A stretch of 64,000 nucleotides of DNA from Aurantimonas coralicida DSM 14790 (GCF_000421645.1 NZ_ATXK01000001.1:682001-746000); one strand, 5' to 3'; counted from the first letter of the stretch, positions 1-9,849 are shown. The notes: generated by a model not told the origin, from the letters alone. A program made the numbers and translations.

Positions 1-37
1 TCTCGCCTGTCCTTCCGACGCGACCCGCAGGGCGGCC

Positions 38-54
38 CCCGTCACAGTGACGGG
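38..54. terminator. Perfect hairpin downstream of the SulP gene
   Basis: CCCGTCA and TGACGGG form a perfect 7-bp stem around a CAG loop, about 30 bases past the SulP stop codon. There is no T-run on either strand, so this may be a weak terminator, an mRNA 3' end or a protein-binding dyad. Confidence 0.35.
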
Positions 55-85
55 AACCGGCCGGGTTCGCCCGCTTCCATGGGTA

Positions 86-1585
86 TTAGTGGCCCGGGGC
101 CGTGTCCAGCGCGCCCGGCTTGTCGGCGACGCCGAGCCGGTCGACCAGGGTCGTGCTGGCCTCGTTCATGCCCAGCACCTCGACCTCGGTGCCCTCGCGT
201 CGGAACTTGATCACAGCGCGGTCGAGCGCGCCGACCCCCGACAGGTCCCAGATATGGGCCCGCGAGACGTCGATGATCACCTTGTCGAGGGCTTCCTTGA
301 AGTCGAAGGCGGCGGCGAAGTCCTCCGCCGAGGCGAAGAACACCTGCCCGATCACACGGTAGGTCCGCTCGCGGCCATCGCCCGACAGGGTCGAGGTGAC
401 CGAGAAGATCTGCGCCACCTTGGAGGCGAAGAAGATGCCCGAGAGCATCACGCCGACAATGACGCCGATGGCGAGATTGTGCGTCCACACGACCGTGATG
501 ACGGTCGCCAGCATGACGATCGACGAGCGCCGCGGATGGGTCTTCAGATTGACGATGGATTCCCAGGAGAAGGTACCGATCGACACCATGATCATGATGG
601 CGACCAGCGCCGCCATCGGGATCACCGCCACCCAGTCGCCGAGAACGACGATCAGGAACAGAAGCGTGACGCCGGCGAAGAAGCAGGACAGCCGCCCACG
701 GCCGCCCGATTTCACGTTGATCACCGACTGGCCGATCATCGCGCAGCCCGCCATGCCGCCGAAGAAGCCGGTGACGGTGTTGGCGATGCCCTGGCCGTAG
801 CATTCCTGGTTCTTGTTCGAACCGGTGTCGGTCAGATCGTCCACCACCTGGGCCGTCATCAGCGACTCCAGCAGGCCGACCACCGCGATGCCCGCCGAAT
901 AGGGCAGGATGATCTGCAGCGTCTCGAGCGTGAACGGCACGTCCGGGATGAAGAAGGTCGGCAGCGAGGACGGCAGGTCACCCATATCGCCGACGACGCG
1001 CAGGTCGAGGCCGAAGGTCAGCGACAGCGCGGTCAGGACGACGATCGTCACCAGCGGCGACGGCACCGCCGTGGTGATGCGCGGCAGCAGGTAGATGATG
1101 GCCAGACCCAGCGCGACCATGGCGTAGGTGATCGACGGCACCCCGACGAGTTCGGGGATCTGCGCCATGAAGATCAGGATCGCCAGGGCGTTGACGAAGC
1201 CGGTCATCACCGAGCGCGAGACGAAGCGCATAGCGTTGCCGAGCTTCAGGACGCCCGCCAGCAGCTGCAGCAGTCCGGCGAGGATCGTCGCGGCAAAGAG
1301 ATACTGCAGGCCGTGATCGGCCACCAGCGTGATCATCAGGACGGCCGTGGCCGCCGTCGCGGCCGAAATCATGCCCGGTCGGCCGCCGAAGATCGAGGTG
1401 AGGACGGCGATCGAGAAGGAGGCGTAGAGGCCGACCTTCGGGTCGACGCCGGCGATGATCGAGAAGGCGATGGCCTCGGGGATCAGGGCGAGCGCCACGA
1501 CGAGACCGGACAACAGGTCGCCGCGGATATTGCCAAGCCAGTCGGCGGAAAGGGTGCGAGTCGAGAACATCGGCTCCAGGAACAT
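86..1585 (-). CDS. SulP-family inorganic anion permease with STAS domain
   Basis: Inner-membrane SLC26/SulP transporter, about 499 residues, the usual family length. The N-terminal half carries the signature IPEAIAFSIIAGVDPKVGL followed by many hydrophobic segments typical of the transporter core. The last 95 residues or so (from about 400) read as a STAS regulatory domain, with a KVIIDVSRAHIWDLSGVGAL core. The substrate (sulfate, bicarbonate or another anion) cannot be told from sequence. Three in-frame starts lie close together: GTG at 1591, ATG at 1585 and ATG at 1570; the last has a GGAG only 3 bases upstream. I take 1585. The gene is divergent from pdeM across about 240 bases in which I see no clear motif. 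Confidence 0.93.
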   Translation of the reverse strand: MFLEPMFSTRTLSADWLGNIRGDLLSGLVVALALIPEAIAFSIIAGVDPKVGLYASFSIAVLTSIFGGRPGMISAATAATAVLMITLVADHGLQYLFAATILAGLLQLLAGVLKLGNAMRFVSRSVMTGFVNALAILIFMAQIPELVGVPSITYAMVALGLAIIYLLPRITTAVPSPLVTIVVLTALSLTFGLDLRVVGDMGDLPSSLPTFFIPDVPFTLETLQIILPYSAGIAVVGLLESLMTAQVVDDLTDTGSNKNQECYGQGIANTVTGFFGGMAGCAMIGQSVINVKSGGRGRLSCFFAGVTLLFLIVVLGDWVAVIPMAALVAIMIMVSIGTFSWESIVNLKTHPRRSSIVMLATVITVVWTHNLAIGVIVGVMLSGIFFASKVAQIFSVTSTLSGDGRERTYRVIGQVFFASAEDFAAAFDFKEALDKVIIDVSRAHIWDLSGVGALDRAVIKFRREGTEVEVLGMNEASTTLVDRLGVADKPGALDTAPGH

Positions 1586-1827
1586 CTGCACGTCGTGCGC
1601 CTACAGTGGCCCCGGCGATGCCGGCCATGCGTGATCTGCACGAAATGTGATTGGCCGAGGGATAGGCGCCCGGCATAGCCACCTGCCGGGGCAGGTCCAT
1701 GTTGCGGCGCAAACATCGCCGATTGCGGCGGGCAAATCAACCCGCGACGAAATCCGCCTTGCCTTTGCCGGAATGCTCGGCTCCATAGAACGAAACGCGA
1801 ATCAAACGGCAAAACGGGACCTTGCGG

Positions 1828-2547
1828 ATGAATGCGCTGGCGCGGCGGCTGCGGCAGACGGAGTGCGACGGCGTGGAGATGTCCCTCGCCGGCGCGCGGA
1901 TCGTGTGCGATCCGTCCGGCGTCCTCTATGCCCCGGATGAACGCCTGCTGATCGTCTCCGACCTGCATCTGGAAAAGGGCGCCGCCTTTGCCCGGCGCGG
2001 CATGATGCTGCCGCCCTACGACACCGCCGCGACCCTGACGCTGCTGGAGGCGGCCCTGACGCGCTACGCCCCGCAGCGGGTCATCAGCCTCGGCGATTCC
2101 TTCCACGACCGGACCGGCGCGGCGTTGATGCCGGAAGCCTCCCGCGAGACGCTGCGCCGGCTGATGGCGGGCCGTGACTGGATCTGGATTTCCGGCAATC
2201 ACGACCCCGAGCCGCCGGCCTTCGTCGGGGGCGAGACCCGCGAGGAGATCGCGGTCGGGCCCTGGACCTTCCGGCACGAGCCCAGCGCCGCCTATCGCGC
2301 CGGCGAGGTCGCCGGCCACCTGCATCCGGTCGCCCGCGTCGCCAATGGCGCGCGCTCGACCCGCGGCGCCTGCTTTGCCAGCGACGGATCGCGCATGATC
2401 ATGCCGTCCTTCGGTGTGACGACCGGCGGCCTCAACGTCCTCGACAGGGCCTTTCAAGGCCTGTTCGATCTGGCGACGGCCAAGGCCTATGTGATCGGCC
2501 TGACCCGCATCTACCCGATCGGCTTTCGCTCGCTCAGCCCCGGATAG
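1828..2547 (+). CDS. pdeM: PdeM-type ligase-associated metallophosphoesterase
   Basis: Calcineurin-like metallophosphoesterase of the PdeM family, 239 residues, the family length. Metal-binding motifs are seen in order: SDLHLEKG (D and H), SLGDSFHD (GD), SGNHDPEP (GNHD), FRHEP and GHLHP. Family members are DNA nucleases encoded with a DNA ligase, an Lhr-type helicase and an exonuclease and act in DNA repair. None of those partners is in this window, so here the gene stands alone. A TTG lies two codons upstream of the chosen ATG. It converges with the DUF3429 gene, with only 4 bases between the stop codons. Confidence 0.9.
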   Translation: MNALARRLRQTECDGVEMSLAGARIVCDPSGVLYAPDERLLIVSDLHLEKGAAFARRGMMLPPYDTAATLTLLEAALTRYAPQRVISLGDSFHDRTGAALMPEASRETLRRLMAGRDWIWISGNHDPEPPAFVGGETREEIAVGPWTFRHEPSAAYRAGEVAGHLHPVARVANGARSTRGACFASDGSRMIMPSFGVTTGGLNVLDRAFQGLFDLATAKAYVIGLTRIYPIGFRSLSPG

Positions 2548-2551
2548 GGCT

Positions 2552-3046
2552 TTAGAAGGTCGAGGCGAAGGCGACGATCTGGCAGAGGACCACGACGATC
2601 GTCAGCACCAGCCGCAGCCGGCCGAACCAGTCCGGCAGCGCGCGGTGGCGCGCCGCCAACACATCCCAGACCCCGACCAGCGCGAAGGCGATGGCGAAGC
2701 CGGCGAACATCCACGGCGTCGGGACGAACAGCAGCGCCCAGCCGACCAGCGACGCCAGCACGGACAGAACGAGGATGTGGCGCTGGCCCTCGTCGCGCCA
2801 CAGCGCCGCGCCCCAGCGAATGCCGCCGAGAAAGGCGAGGATCGTCGCCGAATAGCCCGACAGCGCGAGGACCAGCTGCGGATAGGCGATGAAGGCGCGG
2901 CCCGCATAGGCAAGCGCCGCGGTCATCGCCACGAAGGGGATCAGCCCCGCCAGACCGAGGATCCACGCGGTCTTGTGGGTGATGTCCGTTGCCGCCAGCG
3001 CCGCGTCGGAGGTCGGCGCGTCGCCGTGTCGATCGATATCCGTCAT
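2552..3046 (-). CDS. DUF3429 membrane protein
   Basis: Protein of 164 residues with about five hydrophobic segments. The pattern GLIPFVAMTAALAYAG then FLGGIRWGAALW is typical of the DUF3429 family of small alphaproteobacterial inner-membrane proteins. The function of the family is unknown to me. A short polar N-terminus of about 25 residues precedes the first membrane segment. It lies immediately downstream (same strand, about 50 bases) of the TIGR02186 gene and could be co-transcribed with the end of that pair. Confidence 0.85.
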   Translation of the reverse strand: MTDIDRHGDAPTSDAALAATDITHKTAWILGLAGLIPFVAMTAALAYAGRAFIAYPQLVLALSGYSATILAFLGGIRWGAALWRDEGQRHILVLSVLASLVGWALLFVPTPWMFAGFAIAFALVGVWDVLAARHRALPDWFGRLRLVLTIVVVLCQIVAFASTF

Positions 3047-3097
3047 GCCGATCCAACTAGGTCAGGAAGGGGAAAAGCGTAAAGCGCCGGCCGCGTA

Positions 3098-3991
3098 TCA
3101 GTCCCGCTTGAACACGACGCGGCCGAACCAGCCCATGAAGATCGCCAGCGCGACGGCGAACAGCCCATAGAGAAACGCGTAATTGCGGGCGAAATCGTCG
3201 ACCACCGCCTCGAAGCCGGTCTTGATGACCAGCAGCGGCTCGCTGCTCTGGCGGATGAAGACGCCGTTGCGAAACAGGAAGGCACGGACCGTGTGATTGC
3301 CCACCGGCAGATCGGCCGGCAGTTGCAGATCGGCGCGGAACAGGGTGGCGCTGACGAATTCGACGCTGCCGATCGTCTGGTTGTAGAGGCCGCGCTCGCG
3401 GCGGATCCGGCGCAGCGCGGTCGCATATTCGTCGCGGTTGGGCACCAGCGCCGGAGCATCGTCGGTCGGCGCCGAGATCACCAGGCTTTCCGGCTCCGGG
3501 AACACGTGCGAGCGGCCGCCCTCGCTGGTGCTCAGCCGCAGATCGTCGATGCCCATGGAGAGGCTGACCCGGAAGCTCTCGCGGGTGATGTCGCTGAGCG
3601 GGCGCGTCGAGGCCAGTGCGTAGGAGGCCGGCGCGATGTCGAAGGTCTCCGATCCGCGATTGATCCACAGGCCGAGCGTGCGTTCCTTCTTGCGCACCAC
3701 CACCGGCTGGCGCGGACCGACCAGCGAGACGACGATGTCGTAGCGCTGCTGGCGCAGGATCCGGGCATCGGCATTGTCGAGCGCGCCGAAGATGACCAGC
3801 CGGGTGCCGGAAAAGTCGGAGGTGATGCCGATGCGGTCGGTGGAGAGCCCGATCTCGAAGGTTTCCAGCGCCTGCCCCGCCACGGGACCGGGCACGGCCA
3901 CCATCAGGGCGCATGCCGCGACGAGGCCGGTCAAGCGTTGCCCCGCAAACCGGCGGCAGCGATCGAGAAGGGAGGAGACGGCCGCCCTCAT
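3098..3991 (-). CDS. TIGR02186-family periplasmic/membrane protein
   Basis: About 297 residues. It has an N-terminal signal or anchor segment (LTGLVAACALMVAVPGPVAGQA), then a beta-rich extracytoplasmic region and one C-terminal membrane helix (YAFLYGLFAVALAIFMGWFG) ending in a basic tail. This matches TIGR02186, a family of unknown function nearly always found beside a TauE/SafE permease. The start at 3991 overlaps the TauE stop by 4 bases (ATGA), which fixes the start and indicates translational coupling. The much longer reading frame extending to 4930 in this frame is only the absence of stops in high-GC DNA. Confidence 0.85.
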   Translation of the reverse strand: MRAAVSSLLDRCRRFAGQRLTGLVAACALMVAVPGPVAGQALETFEIGLSTDRIGITSDFSGTRLVIFGALDNADARILRQQRYDIVVSLVGPRQPVVVRKKERTLGLWINRGSETFDIAPASYALASTRPLSDITRESFRVSLSMGIDDLRLSTSEGGRSHVFPEPESLVISAPTDDAPALVPNRDEYATALRRIRRERGLYNQTIGSVEFVSATLFRADLQLPADLPVGNHTVRAFLFRNGVFIRQSSEPLLVIKTGFEAVVDDFARNYAFLYGLFAVALAIFMGWFGRVVFKRD

Positions 3992-4914
3992 CCGATCTCT
4001 CCGCTCGGCATGCTCGTGGAATAGGGCTCGGTCGGCGTCGACACCAGCTCGAAGCCGAGCCGCAGGGCGACCGCCAGAACGAGCAGCGCCAGCAATGCCC
4101 GCAACTGGTCGCCGCGCAGCTTGCGGCCGGCCTCGGCCCCGAACTGCGCGCCGATCACGCCGCCGAGCATCAGGAAGAAGGCCAGCACCACGTCGATCGT
4201 GTGATTGGTCGAGGCCTGCAGCACGGTGGTCACGGCCGCGGTGAAGATGATCTGGAACAGCGAGGTGCCGATGACGACGTTGGTCGGCACCCGCAGGAGA
4301 TAGATCAGCGCGGGCACCATGATGAAGCCGCCGCCGACGCCCATGATGCCGGCCAGCGTGCCGATCAGGAAGCCGATGCCCAGCACCGGAATGACCGAGA
4401 CGAACAGCTTGGAGCGCTGGAAGCGCATCTTCAGCGGCAGGCCGTGGATCCAGTTGTGCTTGCCGGAGCGGCGGATTTCGCCCGACCCGCCGCTCGAGCG
4501 CCGAAGCGACTGGATGCTCTCGACCAGCATCAGCCCGCCGACGCCGCCCAGAAACACCACGTAGAGAAGCGACACGACCAGATCGAGCTGTCCGATCCGC
4601 CTGAGCAGCGTGAACAGGGCGACACCCGCCGCCGAGCCCGCCGTACCGCCGATCAGCAGCACCGTGCCGAGCTTCAGATCGACCGTGCCGCGCTTGTAGT
4701 GGGCGAGCGCCCCGGAGAAGGACGACGCGATCACCTGGTTGGCGCCGGTGGCCACGGCCACCGCCGGGGGGATGTTGTAGAAGATGAGCAGCGGGGTGAT
4801 CAGAAAGCCGCCCCCGACCCCGAACAGGCCCGACAGGAATCCCACGGCGGCGCCCATCCCGAACAGGACGACCAGATTGACCGAAAGTTCCGCGATCGGG
4901 AGATAGAGGTTCAC
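3988..4914 (-). CDS. TauE/SafE sulfite-exporter-family permease
   Basis: Integral membrane protein of 308 residues with about eight helices in two repeats. Each repeat holds the family's glycine-rich motif: GFLSGLFGVGGGFLITPLL near residue 25, and LAGIMGVGGGFIMVPALIYL in the second half. Family members move sulfite, sulfoacetate, taurine-related anions or other small organosulfur acids. The start codon is GTG. The 4-base overlap with the following TIGR02186 gene suggests that the two products act together at the inner membrane. The substrate is not determinable here. Confidence 0.88.
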   Translation of the reverse strand: MNLYLPIAELSVNLVVLFGMGAAVGFLSGLFGVGGGFLITPLLIFYNIPPAVAVATGANQVIASSFSGALAHYKRGTVDLKLGTVLLIGGTAGSAAGVALFTLLRRIGQLDLVVSLLYVVFLGGVGGLMLVESIQSLRRSSGGSGEIRRSGKHNWIHGLPLKMRFQRSKLFVSVIPVLGIGFLIGTLAGIMGVGGGFIMVPALIYLLRVPTNVVIGTSLFQIIFTAAVTTVLQASTNHTIDVVLAFFLMLGGVIGAQFGAEAGRKLRGDQLRALLALLVLAVALRLGFELVSTPTEPYSTSMPSGEIG

Positions 4915-5032
4915 GTGCGGTCCGGCTCAAGGGGTTGATGGAGCCAAGGAAAAGGGGGCCGAACCGTCTTGGCCCGAACCCCCTTGCCTGTCAAATCCGC
5001 GATGTCGGCGACGCGCCCCGCAGCACGGTGTC

Positions 5033-8000
5033 TCAGCCGTCCTTGCGCGCCAGCAGGGCCCGGATCAGCGTCTCGTCGATGCTGCCGTCCGCGGTCAGCC
5101 CGGCTTCCTTCTGGAAGGCCTTGATGGCGGCCGTGGTCTGCTGGCCGACGACGCCGTCCGGCTCCCCCGGCTCGTAGCCGAGCTTGATCAGGATAGCCTG
5201 GATGTTGCGGATCGCCCGCTTCATGTCGATGGACGAGGTCTGCATCGGTGCGGTGCTGTCGGCCCAGTCGGCCGGAACGTCCACGGTGTTCACCGCCTCG
5301 TCGCGCGGCTTCGGCGTGAAGCCCGCGACCTTCTCTTCCGCCGACTTCAGCCGTTCCGGCGTCAGCGACTTGGCAACCTCGTCGCGCTTGCGACCGGCAT
5401 CCTCGTCGCCGGCCGTGGCGACGATCGAGAACCATTTGAAGGATTCCGTCAGGTCCTGGTCGACGCCGGCCCCTCGGGCATAAAGAATGCCGAGATTGTA
5501 CTGGCTGTCGGTCATGCCGTATTCGGCGGCCTTTTCGAACCACTGCGCCGCCAGCTTCGGCTCCGACTTGCCGTCGACCCCGGTGGCGAACAGCACCGCC
5601 AGATTGTGCATGGCGCGCACGTTGCCCTGCTCGGCGGCCTTGAGATACCAGTCGCGCGCCGCGATCGTGTCGCGCTCGACCCCGTTGCCCTTCTCGTAGA
5701 GCGTGCCGAGGCTGTACTGGGCCGGCGCGAAGCCGCGCTCGGCGGAACTGGCGAACCATTCAGCCGCGACCGCCGGCTTCGGCTCCGAGTCGCGGCCTTC
5801 CATCAGCCGCAGGCCGATCTCGAAGATCGCCTTGGGGTCGCCGGCTTCTGCCGCATCGGTCAGGGCCGCATTGCCGATACCGTCCGGGATCGGCGGAACC
5901 GGGCCGACCGAGCTCATGGCCGCAGCGGCCCCGGCATTGGCGACGTCGGCGCCGCTGGTGGGGGTGAAGCCGGCAGCGCCCGGTGCGCCCGACAGGGAAC
6001 GGCTGATCAGCGTGTCGGCGGCCTTGGCCGGCGTCGCCGTCGCAACCTCGTCGTCGATCGCACGCGGTCCGGCCGGTGTCGGCGACAGCGCCGCGGGCGA
6101 CATCAGGGCATCGCTGCCATCGGTGCCGGCCTCGGCGGTGCGCGTGTCGTCCGATCCGGCGCTCGCGGGCGCCGTGCCATCGGTCCGGTCGGCAGCCGCA
6201 GACGCCGCAGGCGCGGCCGCCTCAGGGGTACTGTCCGCGACGAGCGGTGTCGTGGTCGCCTGCTCAACGAGAATTTCGGGCTGGCTGGTGTCGGCGACCA
6301 GTTCGTCGCCATCGGATGGCGCGTTCAGCGCCTGGCCGAGCGGCAGCGCCATCAGTGCCAGGAGCACCGCGCCGATCGCCATGAGGATCGGCTTGCGCCG
6401 GCGCGCGATGAAATCGGTGACGCCCCCGCCGCGCTCGTCGCTGTCATCGGCCTCGCCGGAGCGCAGGCCCTCGGCTTCGGAGGCGGCGGCCATGGCGGCG
6501 CGCCGCGCGGCGGCGATGAAGTCGGCGCGGCCGCCCTCGTCCGCCTCGCCGGTCTGGCCAGCCTGCTGGGCCCGCACCCGCTGCAGCAGCGCGGCGATGT
6601 CCGGCGTGCCGGAGCCGATGGCGAGCGGCCGGTTGGCCTCGTCGGATTCGAAGATGTCGGCAGCGTCCAGCGACGGGGCCTCGACCGGCGGCACCGGGCT
6701 CGACACCGCGTCACGGTTCCCCGGGAACTCGGCGACCATGACCTCCGGGTCGTCCCCCTGCCGTGCCGCGTCGGCACGTCCGGTGACGGCATCGGCATCG
6801 ACCGCTGCCCTGCCGGCACCGAGCTTGCGGCCGAGAAGTCCGCGCAGGCCACGCGGCGCCTGCGGTTCGGCGGCAGCGGCGACCTTCGGCTCGGCCTGGA
6901 CGAAGCGCGCCTCGCCGGCGGCGGCGCCCGCGCCGTCCTCGCCGCGATCCCTGCGCTGCATCTCGTTGTCGATGGTGTCGATCCGCTCGACCAGCCGGAT
7001 CAGCGTCGCATGGACCGTCTTGTAGAATTCCTGCGACTGCTCGCCGGTCTGGCGGGAGAAGGCTTCCAGCGAACGCAGGTCCTCGGACAGCTGCGCCACA
7101 TGCCGGCCCTGGCGCAGATCGCCGGATTCCATCATCTGGCGGATCGCCTCGTCGGCGGCGGCGCGGGCGGAAACGACGATGGCGTCGCGGTTCTCGTCCA
7201 GCCGGCGCTCGATGTCGGCCAGGCGCTCGTCGAGTTCCGGATCGATCATGGCACCGGACATGCCGCCCTCGCCGATCTGGTCCGACAGGCGGGCGATCTG
7301 GGCGCCCAGCGAACGCACCATCTCGTCATTGACGCGCGAGGCGGAGGTGGTCTCGATCTGCTCGGCCAGCGTCTGCAGCCGGTTCTCGATGGCGACCGCT
7401 TCGAGGGACGATCCCTCGCTGGCATTGAGGAGATGCTCGAGCCGCGTCGAGAAGCGCTCGATCCGCTCCGCCAGATCGGCGGCGGCGGTTCCGTCGGCGA
7501 GCGATTCGATCCGGTCGGACAATTCGCCGATGCGGCCGGACAGCAACTGGGTATCGCCCTCTTCGGCGAGGTGGTCGACGCGGGCGGTCAGGCTCTGCAG
7601 CCGGGCCTCGATCCGCTCGACCGGGCTCATGTCGATCGCCGGCGTCCGGCTCGCCGCCGCGACGATGGCGCGGGAGATCTCGTCGAGACGCTCCTCGAGC
7701 TGGGCGAAATGATCGAGTTCGAATTCGTCCTGCTGCTGCTTGGCGATCGCCTCGATGCCGACGGCCAGCGCGTGTACCCGCTGCTCCAGTGGGGCGATGG
7801 CCAGCGTCTCGGGCAGCTTGGCAAGCGCGGCCTCGAGCTGCTCCATGCGGCCCGACATCGCCTCGATCTTGCCTTCGATCTCGCGCGAGGCGAACTTGTC
7901 CTCCAGCGCGTCCCAGCGCTCCTCGACGGCCCGCATCGACTTTTCGGACGCCAGCGTCTCCAGCTTGCCGCGCAGACCGTTGATCTCGGTCTTGAGCATG

Positions 8001-8884
8001 TCGGAAATGCCGCCCTCGGCAAACTCCTGGAACACCGCCGTGTGGCGCGCCTCGAACTCGTCCAGCCGGCGCTCGACCGACTTGACGTGATCCTCGCTGG
8101 CGAGCGACCCGAGCGACACGCGGATGCGCTCCAGCTCGTCCTTCAGGTCGCGGCGGGCCCGGGTGTCCTCTTCGGCCCGGTCGCTGAATTCGGTGCCGAC
8201 CGCGTCCCAGCGCCGGCCGAGATCCTTCACGGTCTCCTCGCGGGCCATCTCGCCGACGAGCGAGCGCATGGCTTCCAGCTCCTTGCGCAGCGACTGCACG
8301 GCTTCGCGATCGGCGCCGCCATCGGCCATCCGCGACAGCCCGTCATCGACCCGGGCGATCTCGGCGTCTATCGTCTCGGCGCTGGCGCGGTCGGCGATCA
8401 TGGTGCGCAGGTCGTCGAAGGCGTGCCGCATGTCGTCGAATCGCGACTTCAGGCTGCGGTCCATGTCGGCGCGCAGTTCGGTGCGCAGACGCTCGAGGTC
8501 GCGGGAGATATCGGAGCCCGGTGCCGCGTCGCGGGTCTGGCGGCGGGGAGCCGGCGCGGCCGCCGCCGCACCGTCGCGCACGTCGCCGTTTTCGCGGTCG
8601 AGCATCTGCTGGCGCATGACGATCTGCGACACAGCTTCGGAGAGTGTCGGCCGGTTCGGCCGCTGGCCGTCGGCGGACTTGGCGACGGATTTCAGGCGGG
8701 TTGCGGTCCGCGGAGCAGCCGCGGGCTCCGCCGCGACGTCGGCGACAGGTCGCGGCGCCGCCTTGGCGGAACTCATCTGGGTCAAACGGAGTTCTAGTTC
8801 TTCCAGGGTACGGCTGAGCGTATCGAGGGACGAATCGTCGCGGGGCGATCCACCTTGCGCCAATTTCGACTTCTTCTCGGCCAT
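5033..8884 (-). CDS. PodJ-like polar localisation protein: coiled coil, TM, Sel1 repeats, peptidoglycan-binding domain
   Basis: Large protein of about 1283 residues. Residues 1 to 830 are cytoplasmic and rich in heptad-like Glu, Arg and Leu, with long predicted coiled coils interrupted by an Ala/Pro-rich stretch near 600 to 760. One membrane helix (PILMAIGAVLLALMALPLGQ) lies near 830 to 850. A low-complexity Thr/Ala/Pro linker follows. Sel1-type TPR repeats (AEWFASSAERGFAPAQYSLG and three similar units) lie at about 1005 to 1170, and a PG_binding_1 domain (QAILIKLGYEPGEPDGVVG) at about 1218 to 1283. This order matches the alphaproteobacterial PodJ/PodJL polarity factors that organise the cell pole. 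The ATG at 8884 has a GGGA upstream; a TTG lies at 8959. Confidence 0.87.
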   Translation of the reverse strand: MAEKKSKLAQGGSPRDDSSLDTLSRTLEELELRLTQMSSAKAAPRPVADVAAEPAAAPRTATRLKSVAKSADGQRPNRPTLSEAVSQIVMRQQMLDRENGDVRDGAAAAAPAPRRQTRDAAPGSDISRDLERLRTELRADMDRSLKSRFDDMRHAFDDLRTMIADRASAETIDAEIARVDDGLSRMADGGADREAVQSLRKELEAMRSLVGEMAREETVKDLGRRWDAVGTEFSDRAEEDTRARRDLKDELERIRVSLGSLASEDHVKSVERRLDEFEARHTAVFQEFAEGGISDMLKTEINGLRGKLETLASEKSMRAVEERWDALEDKFASREIEGKIEAMSGRMEQLEAALAKLPETLAIAPLEQRVHALAVGIEAIAKQQQDEFELDHFAQLEERLDEISRAIVAAASRTPAIDMSPVERIEARLQSLTARVDHLAEEGDTQLLSGRIGELSDRIESLADGTAAADLAERIERFSTRLEHLLNASEGSSLEAVAIENRLQTLAEQIETTSASRVNDEMVRSLGAQIARLSDQIGEGGMSGAMIDPELDERLADIERRLDENRDAIVVSARAAADEAIRQMMESGDLRQGRHVAQLSEDLRSLEAFSRQTGEQSQEFYKTVHATLIRLVERIDTIDNEMQRRDRGEDGAGAAAGEARFVQAEPKVAAAAEPQAPRGLRGLLGRKLGAGRAAVDADAVTGRADAARQGDDPEVMVAEFPGNRDAVSSPVPPVEAPSLDAADIFESDEANRPLAIGSGTPDIAALLQRVRAQQAGQTGEADEGGRADFIAAARRAAMAAASEAEGLRSGEADDSDERGGGVTDFIARRRKPILMAIGAVLLALMALPLGQALNAPSDGDELVADTSQPEILVEQATTTPLVADSTPEAAAPAASAAADRTDGTAPASAGSDDTRTAEAGTDGSDALMSPAALSPTPAGPRAIDDEVATATPAKAADTLISRSLSGAPGAAGFTPTSGADVANAGAAAAMSSVGPVPPIPDGIGNAALTDAAEAGDPKAIFEIGLRLMEGRDSEPKPAVAAEWFASSAERGFAPAQYSLGTLYEKGNGVERDTIAARDWYLKAAEQGNVRAMHNLAVLFATGVDGKSEPKLAAQWFEKAAEYGMTDSQYNLGILYARGAGVDQDLTESFKWFSIVATAGDEDAGRKRDEVAKSLTPERLKSAEEKVAGFTPKPRDEAVNTVDVPADWADSTAPMQTSSIDMKRAIRNIQAILIKLGYEPGEPDGVVGQQTTAAIKAFQKEAGLTADGSIDETLIRALLARKDG

Positions 8885-9149
8885 ATCACATTCCCGATCG
8901 GCTTGAGCCTCGCTGGGCCGGCTCCGGTGCCTGCTGGTGTCTGGAGCAAATTCGTCCAACAGGGTTAATTGCGGGTTAACCCCATTACCGCTTTGTTAGT
9001 GAATAACACCGGAAGCCGACCCGAGGCTGGACCGTCAATTGACGCTACGTCTTGTAACAGCCTCAATTCGCGCGTTATTCGCCGCACAATGGCCTATGTA
9101 GCCGAAACAGGATGAGTCGCCGGCCCTCGGGTGCGAGCCGTTCAAACGA

Positions 9150-9644
9150 ATGCGCAGTTACGGAATTCAAGACATGACCAATCTGAAGCTCGCCGAACGC
9201 GAAGACGACACGACGTCGATCGACATCGGCTTTCTGCTCAACCTCGACGATCAGGCGGCGACCGATAAGGAGCTGTTCAAGATCGGCGACCTGTCGAAGG
9301 AATTCGGCGTCACGCTGCGCACCCTCCGCTTCTACGAGGATCGCGGTCTTCTGGCGCCCGAGCGCCGCGGCACCACGCGCCTCTACAGCCGTCACGACCG
9401 GACCCGGCTGCGGCTGATCCTGCTCGCCAAGACGCTGGGCTTCTCGCTGACCGAAGCCAAGCAGATGATCGAGATCTATCATCAGCCCAACGGCAAGCGG
9501 AAACAGCTCGAGGTCGTGCTGGAGCGCTTCGAGGAGCAGCAGGAGATCCTGCAGGACCAGAAGCGCGAGATCGAGGATTCGATCCACGCCATGGACGTCT
9601 CCATCAACTATGTCCGCGCCCGGCTGAACGAAGTCACCGACTGA
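9150..9644 (+). CDS. MerR-family transcriptional regulator
   Basis: Regulator of 164 residues. The winged-helix MerR domain is at about 40 to 110 ([20 protein letters not shown] then a [14 protein letters not shown] wing) and is followed by a C-terminal helix suited to dimerisation (about 115 to 155). There are no cysteine metal-binding motifs, so a heavy-metal sensor is unlikely. It sits directly upstream of an acyl-CoA dehydrogenase, as do the MerR-type regulators of acyl-CoA and branched-chain amino acid breakdown in proteobacteria. A second start, ATG at 9174 with GGAA 8 bases upstream, would remove 8 residues and is equally plausible. Confidence 0.88.
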   Translation: MRSYGIQDMTNLKLAEREDDTTSIDIGFLLNLDDQAATDKELFKIGDLSKEFGVTLRTLRFYEDRGLLAPERRGTTRLYSRHDRTRLRLILLAKTLGFSLTEAKQMIEIYHQPNGKRKQLEVVLERFEEQQEILQDQKREIEDSIHAMDVSINYVRARLNEVTD

Positions 9645-9650
9645 TTATCC

Positions 9651-9678
9651 GGCGGGCGCGTCTGACGATGCGCCCGCC
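9651..9678 (+). terminator. Hairpin after the MerR gene
   Basis: GGCGGGCGC and GCGCCCGCC form a perfect 9-bp stem with a 10-base loop, starting 7 bases after the regulator's stop. There is no long T-run after it. It probably marks the 3' end of the regulator transcript. Confidence 0.5.
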
Positions 9679-9849
9679 GCTTCCCTGCCCGGTCAGGCCG
9701 CCGCCGCGCTTCGCGCCGCCGCATCAGCCCTGGTCCCGGCTTCGCGCACGCCGCGCGTTTCCTCGCCGCTCTCCATATCCCCTTCCGCGACATCGCGCGT
9801 GTCACCCACCCATGCGACATCATGGGGGTCCGTCGCCGTCGATCAGCCG

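Noticed and set aside
3992-4930. Upstream extension of the TIGR02186 frame
   Set aside because: It overlaps the TauE gene in another frame; the ATGA junction sets the real start.
5606-8797. A 1063-codon open frame on the forward strand
   Set aside because: It is antisense to the PodJ-like gene, has no domain and is Arg/Gly/Ala-rich in the way expected of a shadow frame in high-GC DNA.
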